A stretch of 6,180 nucleotides of DNA from RGIG7111 sp036839975 (GTDB taxonomy: Bacteria > Bacillota > Clostridia > Peptostreptococcales > Anaerovoracaceae), in assembly GCA_036839975.1 (NCBI GenBank), contig DAISVU010000035.1:1-6180 (forward strand), in the 5' to 3' direction. The notes below the pieces were generated by a model, which was not told the DNA's origin, did not search any database, and was given only the letters and a program-made list of their open reading frames with translations. Position 1 is the stretch's first letter. The number at the start of each line of letters is the position of its first letter. Below are positions 1 through 4,926 of this stretch, piece after piece. Made by a program: the position numbers and the translations under genes.

Positions 1-26
1 TAGTAGGAGAGTATTTTTTAAAGTGT

Positions 27-61
27 AACATATGTCTTGACAGTTAAGACATATGTTTTTT
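27..61 (+). terminator. 12-bp perfect hairpin followed by a T-run, at the break point of the mazG remnant
   Basis: The arms AACATATGTCTT (27-38) and AAGACATATGTT (46-57) are perfect inverted repeats around a 7-base loop, and T56-T61 forms a six-base T-run. This has the layout of a rho-independent terminator for transcription from the left, but the stem is AT-rich (4 G/C of 12 pairs). It sits exactly where homology to MazG stops on the left, so it may be a terminator brought in by a rearrangement or the end of a small inserted repeat. The right arm overlaps the codons that match the MazG 'HVF' stretch. Confidence 0.5.
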
Positions 62-549
62 CAGGGGCTGAGGCAAAAAGTATTGACAAAGCCCTTGAAA
101 AATGGGAAAATGTTAAACGAAAAGAATATAAATGAAACAGTTATTCTGACAATCTGAAGAGCGTACCCAAAGCACTGCCGGCATTGTCCAGAAGCAGGAA
201 AGTTCAAGAAAAAGCTTCTGAGATAGGCTTTGGCTTTAAGGATATTTTGGGCGCCTTTTTTAAGATTAAAGAGGAAACTCATAAATTGCAAATCGCATAT
301 CAAAGTTGTGATAGGCAAAATATGGCTGACGAGTTGGGCGATTTACTTTTTTCAGTGGTTAACATAGCGAGATTCATAAGGGTGGATCCCAAAGAATGCC
401 TATCAATGGCAACTGACAAATTTATAAAGAAGTTTGAATTTATGGAGATGTCTGCATCTGCACGGGGGCAGGATTTAAAAGCTCTCGAATTGTCGGAGTT
501 TGATCAGCTTTGGGAGAAGGCTAAAGACCATGGGATTTCAGACGAGTAA
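52..549 (+). pseudogene. mazG: mazG remnant (C-terminal half of nucleoside triphosphate pyrophosphohydrolase), disrupted
   Basis: Reading frame 1 from about base 52 gives YVFSGAEAK then ALEKWENVKRKE, matching the end of the first MazG domain and the linker. It hits an in-frame TGA at 133-135 and continues in the same frame with KSVPKALPAL, KVQEKASEIGF, KIKEETHKL, DELGDLLFSVVNIARF and DPKECL, i.e. the second MazG domain, ending at TAA 547-549. MazG hydrolyses NTPs to NMP and pyrophosphate as a housecleaning enzyme. Upstream of 52 the frame is closed by TAG, TAG and TAA at 1, 4 and 19, so the N-terminal half is absent or out of frame. The metal-binding ExxE motif reads ETHK, while ExxD (ELGD) is kept. 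The ORF opening at TTG 184 begins inside conserved sequence without a ribosome binding site, so I do not regard it as a true start. The remnant lies directly upstream of HU, the normal place for mazG. Family identity is confident; loss of function is inferred. Confidence 0.82.
83..111 (+). promoter_or_regulatory. possible promoter inside the mazG remnant, upstream of HU
   Basis: A perfect TTGACA (83-88) is followed after 17 bases by GAAAAT (106-111, 4 of 6 matches to TATAAT). It lies just after the hairpin at 27-61, so it could supply transcription of the mazG remnant and HU once readthrough is stopped. The -10 is poor and the bases also encode conserved MazG residues, so it may be chance. 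Confidence 0.27.
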
Positions 550-584
550 GCGTTTAACGAAAGCATTTTAAGGAGGATATATTA

Positions 585-863
585 ATGAACAAAGCAGAAT
601 TGATCGCAGCAGTAGCGGAGAAAACAGAATTCACTAAGAAGGATGCAGAAGCAGCTGTAAACGCTGTTGTTTCAAGTGTTGAAGATGCACTCAAAAATGG
701 CGAAAAAGTTCAGTTGATTGGGTTTGGCACTTTTGAAGTACGTAATAGAAAGGCAAGACAGGGTAGAAATCCCAGAAAACCTGGCGAGGTAATAAAGATT
801 GCGGCTTCAAAAGCGCCTGTATTCAAAGCCGGCAAAGCTCTTAAGAATTCGGTTAACAAATAA
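585..863 (+). CDS. hup: HU-family DNA-binding protein
   Basis: This 92-residue protein has the length and layout of bacterial HU, the nucleoid protein that binds and bends DNA as a dimer. Residues 1-45 form the helical dimerisation body (MNKAELIAAVAEKTEFTKKD). Residues 46-68 carry the HU/IHF signature (GFGTFEVRNRKARQGRNP), with the intercalating proline at residue 63 of the DNA-gripping arm. Residues 75-90 (SKAPVFKAGKALKNSV) are the typical C-terminal strand and helix. Compared with Bacillus HBsu the arm tip seems one residue longer (NPRKPGE where NPQTGE is usual). The start is fixed by AGGAGG at 571-576, 8 bases before the ATG. It follows the mazG remnant by 35 bases, so it may once have been co-transcribed with it. 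A hairpin terminator at 895-927 ends the transcript. The paralogue name (hupA/hupB/hbs) cannot be decided. Confidence 0.97.
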   Translation: MNKAELIAAVAEKTEFTKKDAEAAVNAVVSSVEDALKNGEKVQLIGFGTFEVRNRKARQGRNPRKPGEVIKIAASKAPVFKAGKALKNSVNK

Positions 864-894
864 TTTTGATAAATAAAAAGTCAATGGACTATTC

Positions 895-927
895 AGAGGT
901 GAGTAAATATCACCTCTTATTTATTTA
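895..927 (+). terminator. rho-independent terminator of HU
   Basis: AGAGGTGA (895-902) pairs perfectly with TCACCTCT (910-917) around a 7-base loop and is followed by the T-rich tail TATTTATTTA. The tail is interrupted by A residues, so termination may be incomplete. The loop GTAAATA (903-909) is also complementary to TATTTAC (922-928) in the tail, giving an alternative fold that would compete with the terminator. Confidence 0.7.
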
Positions 928-1067
928 CGCTTACTAATTAAATGCTTATTGAGCATCGCAGATTAATTTTATTAGTGAGAAAGGGATGACAGTGCATTTA
1001 TCAAAGAGAGCCTGACAATTATGCATACTGAAAATGCATATGCTATATTCAGAAAAGACAATAAAGT

Positions 1068-1097
1068 TTCACATGGGCAAGACTGTTGTGATACAAT
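1068..1097 (+). promoter_or_regulatory. extended -10 promoter of rqcP
   Basis: TTCACA (1068-1073, 5 of 6 to TTGACA) is followed after 18 bases by TACAAT (1092-1097, 5 of 6 to TATAAT), with an extended -10 TG at 1089-1090. Transcription should begin about 7 bases after the -10, at or within a base or two of the rqcP ATG at 1104. The transcript is therefore predicted to have essentially no 5' leader. Confidence 0.65.
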
Positions 1098-1103
1098 ATA
1101 AAC

Positions 1104-1343
1104 ATGCGTATAGATAAATTTTTAAAAAATTCGAGACTGATAAAGAGAAGGAGTGTCGCAAAAGAAGCATGCGACAATGGAAGAATCTGCCTCAACGGCA
1201 GGCAGGCAAAGGCTGGTGCTGATGTCAAAGAGGGAGATGAGATTTTTATTCAGTTTGGAAACAGTTCTATGAAAGTCAGAGTCATTAAGCTTCTTGAAAC
1301 GTGCAAAAAAGAAGAGGCCTTTGATATGTATGAGATAATATAG
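1104..1343 (+). CDS. rqcP: RqcP, S4-domain RNA-binding protein of ribosome-associated quality control
   Basis: The 79-residue protein follows the RqcP (formerly YabO) family from its first residues: MRIDKFLK, SRLIKRR, VAKEACDNGRICLNG, QAKAGADVKEGDEI, KKEEAFDMYEII. The B. subtilis protein is about 86 residues. RqcP binds stalled 50S subunits carrying peptidyl-tRNA and works with RqcH to add C-terminal alanine tails that mark truncated peptides for degradation. The S4 fold occupies about residues 1-60, with the conserved R2, D4 and the basic 14-16 KRR stretch. No Shine-Dalgarno sequence is visible before the ATG; the preceding bases are a -10 box and ATAAAC. The start is nevertheless supported because the family begins at exactly this methionine. 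The gene has its own promoter after the HU terminator, and the usual following genes (yabP, yabQ, divIC) are absent. A convergent gene follows instead. Confidence 0.93.
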   Translation: MRIDKFLKNSRLIKRRSVAKEACDNGRICLNGRQAKAGADVKEGDEIFIQFGNSSMKVRVIKLLETCKKEEAFDMYEII

Positions 1344-1355
1344 CAGAGCCTCTTC
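1305..1355 (-). terminator. probable folT terminator inside the 3' end of rqcP
   Basis: On the minus strand GAAGAGGC (1355-1348) pairs perfectly with GCCTCTTC (1318-1311) and is followed at once by six T residues (1310-1305). The 29-base loop is long for an intrinsic terminator, which lowers confidence. It lies about 90 bases after the folT stop and overlaps the last codons of rqcP, so the two convergent transcripts would overlap. On the plus strand there is no T-run after the stem, so it should not terminate rqcP. Confidence 0.5.
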
Positions 1356-1441
1356 CAGATGGCAATTTTAATCGGGATGTTTCATCTGTATGTCAACATT
1401 GAAGCATACGGTTTAGTTAGATGTTGCTTGAGCTTCAGTGT

Positions 1442-1966
1442 TTAGTGTGCTTTAAGTGATTTGTAAATCGGAAGTCGTGTGACTACATGATCTGCGAGCA
1501 GCTTTATCACTACAGTTTGAATCAAAAACATTATGCCGGCTTTTACGATACGAGGCACTATCAGTGCGACTACACCGGTATTCGTTAATATGTAAAGCCA
1601 TAATGTGTCCATGGACAGATTGAGTATCAAAGTCACTGTGCCGGCTGCTAAAATGACGTTAAGCCATTTGATTTCTTTTTTATGCAAAAATATTCCGTAT
1701 ACTGCACCTGCGAAAAATGCTGTTAGTGTAAAGCCTGGAAAATATCCGCCGGTAGGGAATAAGACGGCACCTATGATATCACCGGCGGCGTAGCATGTAC
1801 CGGCTCGTACGGGGCCAAAGATCATAGCATTTACTACTACAGGCATAAAGCCGAAACCTATCCTGACTATTGGGGTATTGATTGACAACAGTCTGGTAAG
1901 AACAATCTCAAATGCTATAAGAAGCGCCATAACTACCAGCTGGGTTGTAAATGATTTTTTGTTCAT
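1442..1966 (-). CDS. folT: FolT-type ECF transporter S component (folate family)
   Basis: This 174-residue, highly hydrophobic protein has about six predicted membrane segments (near residues 8-27, 40-55, 60-75, 84-103, 107-133, 141-158). It carries motifs typical of the folate-family S component: RIGFGFMP (35-42), FGP (50-52), GDIIGAVLFPTGGYFPGFT (62-80) and VPRIVKAGI (137-145). S components bind the vitamin and join a shared energising module (EcfT plus two EcfA ATPases) in the membrane; those genes are not in this window. The start is the ATG at 1966 because AGGAG (1977-1973) lies 6 bases before it and family homology starts there. The frame stays open upstream to 2074, but those bases are the riboswitch. 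A THF riboswitch upstream independently supports folate or a related pteridine as substrate. The exact folate form transported is not visible. Confidence 0.92.
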   Translation of the reverse strand: MNKKSFTTQLVVMALLIAFEIVLTRLLSINTPIVRIGFGFMPVVVNAMIFGPVRAGTCYAAGDIIGAVLFPTGGYFPGFTLTAFFAGAVYGIFLHKKEIKWLNVILAAGTVTLILNLSMDTLWLYILTNTGVVALIVPRIVKAGIMFLIQTVVIKLLADHVVTRLPIYKSLKAH

Positions 1967-1967
1967 T

Positions 1968-2008
1968 AAAAACTCCTTTCTGTAGTGCATCGCTACACTA
2001 AGAAGGAG
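1968..2008 (-). promoter_or_regulatory. Shine-Dalgarno-sequestering hairpin (THF riboswitch expression platform)
   Basis: In the folT leader CTCCTT (2008-2003) pairs with AAGGAG (1978-1973), which contains the Shine-Dalgarno sequence. An inner stem TGTAG (1997-1993) / CTACA (1985-1981) closes a 7-base loop. Forming this hairpin hides the ribosome binding site. CTACA at 2030-2026, starting at the last base of riboswitch P1, could compete for TGTAG, which suggests how ligand binding could favour the hairpin and switch folT off. The hairpin is followed by five T residues (1972-1968), so partial transcription termination is also possible. Confidence 0.6.
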
Positions 2009-2029
2009 CATATTCTCAAACTTAATGTA

Positions 2030-2121
2030 GTAGCGGACGCGACATTGCAACGCAAGCAAAGGCTTTTCGTTCATCGGCTACATCCCATCCGATGACACTT
2101 GACGCACAATGTCTACTCTAC
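2030..2121 (-). promoter_or_regulatory. THF (tetrahydrofolate) riboswitch aptamer
   Basis: Read on the minus strand, the folT leader matches the THF-I riboswitch in order and structure. P1 is GTAG (2121-2118) with CTAC (2033-2030); P2 is GACATTG with CAATGTC (7 pairs). The conserved GCGTCAAGTG follows P2, then P3 TCATCGG / CCGATGA closing the loop ATGGGATGTAG. ACGAA follows, with a small AAGC/GCTT P4 hairpin. GGATG at the end of P3 and start of its loop can pair with CGTCC near the 3' end, the long-range pseudoknot typical of the class. THF riboswitches bind reduced folates and usually repress folate transport or synthesis genes. Its position directly before folT and the promoter placing the transcript start at its 5' end support the call. 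Confidence 0.9.
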
Positions 2122-2128
2122 ACGTATG

Positions 2129-2157
2129 AGTTTATCACAGGGAGTTTACCAATGCAA
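2129..2157 (-). promoter_or_regulatory. promoter of the folT riboswitch transcript
   Basis: On the minus strand TTGCAT (2157-2152) is followed after exactly 17 bases by TAAACT (2134-2129), with an extended -10 TGA just before it. The predicted start, about 7 bases downstream, falls at 2122-2121, the first base of the riboswitch P1 stem. Both hexamers are only partial matches; position and the extended -10 carry the call. Confidence 0.55.
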
Positions 2158-2201
2158 CAGATAAGATTTAGGGGTGTCGCGGACATTTTCTTGAAAAGCA
2201 T

Positions 2202-2248
2202 TGCCTCATAAGGCATTCGTATTTTCTCTTGTCTGTCTTTAAAATACG
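2202..2248. repeat. two small hairpins in the intergenic region
   Basis: TGCCT (2202-2206) and AGGCA (2211-2215) form a tight stem with a 4-base loop. Next to it CGTATTTT (2218-2225) and AAAATACG (2241-2248) form an 8-pair stem with a 15-base loop. A third CGTATTT occurs at 2272-2278. Neither stem has a clean T-run, so they are not convincing terminators and their role is unknown. Confidence 0.45.
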
Positions 2249-2304
2249 AGCTGTTTCAATGTATAAACTTTCGTATTTATCTTCTTAGAAAAGTCTCCTT
2301 ATCT

Positions 2305-2480
2305 GGTAATAGTAACTACTTACCGTCAGTTCAATCTTGTGAAGGCGTTTCGGTAGCGGGTATTTCTATCTCATGGCATCAGTTACAGCTGTCTTCTCCT
2401 TGTTTTTAGGTTATTCCAGTTGACGCCTTCCGGAGCCTTTTATATGTCCTGCATCATGTCTGCATCTTCTTATAACTTGT
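2305..2480 (-). mobile_element. possible decayed right end of an IS605-type tnpB element (tnpB tail plus RNA-like structured tail)
   Basis: This is a tentative call. Read on the minus strand, a 33-codon open stretch ends in HIKGSGRRQLE and a TAA, which resembles a damaged TnpB C-terminus (usual form ...RDINAAxNIK...) followed by a short tail. Directly after it lies structured non-coding sequence: GAAGGCGT (2348-2341 region) and ACGCCTTC (2423-2430 region) form an 8-pair long-range stem spanning 90 bases, and GGTAATAGTAACTACTTACC (2305-2324) folds as a hairpin. A tnpB stop followed by a structured tail is what an IS605 right end and its omega RNA look like. No transposase domain, zinc finger or left end is present here. 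The alternative is a structured intergenic RNA unrelated to insertion sequences. Confidence 0.28.
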
Positions 2481-2585
2481 TTTTTATTGATATTAAGAAC
2501 TTAAAATAAATTTAAATTATGAACGTTCGGATACGAATACAGAGTATTTTAATGTCAGAAAATTGAGAGGAAGTAAATGGTTTTA

Positions 2586-2614
2586 TTGACAAAAATATCT
2601 AAAAAAGGTATAAT
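2586..2614 (+). promoter_or_regulatory. perfect-consensus sigma-A promoter of the surface-protein operon
   Basis: TTGACA (2586-2591) and TATAAT (2609-2614) are both exact consensus, separated by exactly 17 bases, with AT-rich sequence upstream. Transcription should start near 2621, giving a leader of about 93 bases. The leader contains a two-codon minigene, ATG AGA TAA at 2657-2665, preceded by AAAGGA. No other likely promoter was seen before the second gene. Confidence 0.85.
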
Positions 2615-2713
2615 CATAAAGAAAATCCCGGAAATTTTGAGACAGAAGAAAGGAAAATGAGATAAACAAAGCAGAACAGAGCGTCTGAAAAAGTCTAAGG
2701 AGGATAAGCGAAA

Positions 2714-4885
2714 ATGATGAAAGTGAAAGTGGTCATTATATCTGTGTTTATGATCATGTATGTTTTGAATGCAGCAACAGTATTTTGCGCTGCATTTGCT
2801 GACTGTGTGTCTAAGGTTGAAAAATATTCATCCGAGCGTACGTTTAAGCACAGACCGAATTATTTGAACTATAATGTTTATCTTGTTGATGCACATGGGA
2901 ACCGCAGTGTATATTCGAAAAATAGGATAGATATCACAAATATTTCGGGTGTAAAAAATGAGTCGATCGGTTCGCTCAGGGCAAGCTCACACCGTTATTT
3001 GGTCTCTAATACAAAGGTGTACGGTAAAGATTGCCTGCACCTGCCAACAGCAAAACTTAAGACTATAAGGGTCACAGCTTCTAGATCAAACAAAGGATAC
3101 TATGATTATATGTGTATACCTGTGTATATAAAAACGCCAAAATATTATGCTTATTACGGTTGGGGTACGGATTACGGAAAAAATACATGTCATAGTTATG
3201 CTGACAAATGCAGTCAAAGCGTGTCCGTAGTTCCTTTTCTTTTTAAACCGATAATAGATCCTAATCTTAAATTCAGCAGATCAAGCAATTCACTCAATGT
3301 TATAAAAGCATCGACAAAAGATGCTGTATACAGAACAATATTTTCCGTAAATCAGATACTTACGGGGGTGAGGACAAGTGATAAAAAAAGATATTTTAAT
3401 AATACGTTAAGCCTTTATATGAAAAGACCTGTGTACAAGGTGATTTACAATGGTAATGGAGGCAAGACCGGGGATGGACTCTCGAGTTTAATGCAGTCTG
3501 TTGCTTTTGCAGACGGAAGCGAAGTTAAAAACGGAACTTTTGAAAATTATACGCTATCGGACGGTACAGAGTGCAGATTCAAAAACTGGAATACCAGGCC
3601 TGACGGCAGTGGCAAGTCGTATGTGCCAGGAACTGATATATCGAATATGGATTTGAAGGATGGCGAAACGTTTTCGCTTTATGCTGTCTGGGAGGAATGC
3701 AAGCCTGTTATTTCTACAATTAAAGTAACACCTTTAAAGGCAAAGAAAAACGGAAGTGTCTACACATATGGGATTTCTTTGAAACGAAAAGGAAAGATCA
3801 GGAAAAACGGGTCGGTCATTTTGAAAAAGATTAAAAAGACATTCGGCGTAAGTGTTTCGAAAAATTTTGGCCAGAAAATAAAGCTTATGAAAGGCGCAAG
3901 GACAATCAGGACCCTGACGGCGGAAAATAATGGCAAGGCGGCGATATATAAATTCACAGTGAAATTTAAAGACTATGCAAAGAGTACAAATAGTTTATTG
4001 CGAATAGTTTCAAAAGCAAAAGCCGGAAAATGCAAAGAGGCTTTTGCAAAAGTAAAATTTTCGGTAAAGGATGTGCCTTTGGCGCTTTATGTAAATGGAA
4101 GTGGGGCAAAGCGTATATTTATACGAAGAAGCGTAAAATTCGGCAAAGCGCGGCCTGCAAAAGTGACGATAAAGGTAAGCTATGCGTATCCGGGGACACT
4201 TCGAGTTTTAAAATCAGGTGAAAATAATCCCATATATCGAAAGACTTTCAAATCTGTAAAATCCAGTATTAGTAAAAGAATAAAAATTCCAAAGCAAAAG
4301 CTGGGCAAGACAGTCAAACATACGGTTGTGTACGAGCTCAAAGGCGGTAAGAAAAAAATGAAACGATTTATGATAAAGGATACGCGCAGCATGTATTACT
4401 ATCCGCTCGCTAAAAAATGCATGATAAGTTCGCATGCACTGGTTAATAGAAGCTGGGATCAGTACAGTCCTCATATGGGCGTTGATATGGCAACAGGCGG
4501 AAAGCGTGTAAAGATACTTGCATCAAATTATGGAAAGGTGGTCAAGATATTCAGGAACAATGCGGCATTTGGAAATTGCATAGTGCTCGCGCATACAGAT
4601 GGGATCAAGACTATATACAAACATATTGCAAACGGTACGATAAGAGTGAGAAAGGGGCAGCGTGTGAATGCGGGTCAAGTGATAGCAAAGACGGGAAATA
4701 CAGGTCAGAGCACCGGTACACATCTGCATTTTGAAGCAAATATCAGTAAAAATTCAACAAAATGGGCACGCAGTCATGATGGGATTATAAATCCTGAATG
4801 TCTGATAACTAGAAAACACAATGGAGTAAGGAGAAAAAGTGTACATAAGCACCAAAACAGAGATTTTATCTATTATATCAGATAA
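2714..4885 (+). CDS. exported M23 (LytM) family peptidoglycan endopeptidase with an Flg_new/InlB-B-type repeat
   Basis: The 723-residue protein starts at ATG 2714, 10 bases after AAGGAGG (2697-2703). Residues 1-29 form a signal peptide, with likely cleavage after AFA. Residues 30-239 match no family I recognise and hold five cysteines (31, 107, 134, 159, 166). Residues 240-326 form one Listeria-Bacteroides (Flg_new) repeat, from VIYNGNGG through FKNWNTRPDGSG to YAVWEE. Residues 330-555 are very lysine-rich and look beta-structured. Residues 560-697 are an M23 domain with HMGVD (zinc ligands H587, D591), YKH (H637) and HLHFE (H670, H672), so an active zinc enzyme is expected. The family cuts peptide cross-bridges in peptidoglycan outside the membrane. 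A basic tail of about 27 residues follows; there is no LPXTG anchor. It is the first gene of a probable operon with the transglutaminase-like gene. Target bond and partner are unknown. Confidence 0.9.
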   Translation: MMKVKVVIISVFMIMYVLNAATVFCAAFADCVSKVEKYSSERTFKHRPNYLNYNVYLVDAHGNRSVYSKNRIDITNISGVKNESIGSLRASSHRYLVSNTKVYGKDCLHLPTAKLKTIRVTASRSNKGYYDYMCIPVYIKTPKYYAYYGWGTDYGKNTCHSYADKCSQSVSVVPFLFKPIIDPNLKFSRSSNSLNVIKASTKDAVYRTIFSVNQILTGVRTSDKKRYFNNTLSLYMKRPVYKVIYNGNGGKTGDGLSSLMQSVAFADGSEVKNGTFENYTLSDGTECRFKNWNTRPDGSGKSYVPGTDISNMDLKDGETFSLYAVWEECKPVISTIKVTPLKAKKNGSVYTYGISLKRKGKIRKNGSVILKKIKKTFGVSVSKNFGQKIKLMKGARTIRTLTAENNGKAAIYKFTVKFKDYAKSTNSLLRIVSKAKAGKCKEAFAKVKFSVKDVPLALYVNGSGAKRIFIRRSVKFGKARPAKVTIKVSYAYPGTLRVLKSGENNPIYRKTFKSVKSSISKRIKIPKQKLGKTVKHTVVYELKGGKKKMKRFMIKDTRSMYYYPLAKKCMISSHALVNRSWDQYSPHMGVDMATGGKRVKILASNYGKVVKIFRNNAAFGNCIVLAHTDGIKTIYKHIANGTIRVRKGQRVNAGQVIAKTGNTGQSTGTHLHFEANISKNSTKWARSHDGIINPECLITRKHNGVRRKSVHKHQNRDFIYYIR

Positions 4886-4889
4886 AATC
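4862..4889. repeat. 10-bp perfect inverted repeat over the stop codon of the M23 gene
   Basis: GATTTTATCT (4862-4871) and AGATAAAATC (4880-4889) pair perfectly around an 8-base loop, and the right arm contains the TAA stop (4883-4885). The downstream bases are GGGAGAATGGGG, so there is no T-run and intrinsic termination on the plus strand is unlikely. A further copy of GATTTTAT lies at 4901-4908. It may stabilise the upstream mRNA end or tune expression of the next gene. Confidence 0.6.
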
Positions 4890-4926
4890 GGGAGAATGGG
4901 GATTTTATATTAAGAGAGGGGAAAAA

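Noticed and set aside
133..135. TGA in mazG as a selenocysteine or tryptophan codon
   Set aside because: The residue lies in a variable linker, no SECIS-like hairpin was noticed after it, and no other gene in the window shows in-frame TGA, so a disrupted gene is simpler.
61..318. 85-codon open frame on the minus strand across the mazG remnant
   Set aside because: It overlaps clear MazG homology on the other strand, has no family similarity I recognise and is a shadow frame.
1605..1793. 62-codon plus-strand open frame inside folT
   Set aside because: It is antisense to a conserved membrane protein and has no recognisable domain.
1967..2074. 36-residue N-terminal extension of folT from the ATG at 2074
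   Set aside because: These bases form part of the THF riboswitch and the Shine-Dalgarno hairpin, the extension does not resemble FolT, and a good ribosome binding site precedes the ATG at 1966.
2714..2800. lipoprotein signal at C25 of the M23 protein
   Set aside because: The residue before the cysteine is phenylalanine, which does not fit a lipobox; AFA at 27-29 fits signal peptidase I better.
3760..4729. several open frames on both strands inside the M23 gene
   Set aside because: The host frame carries continuous domain homology; the others are by-products of its lysine-rich codons.
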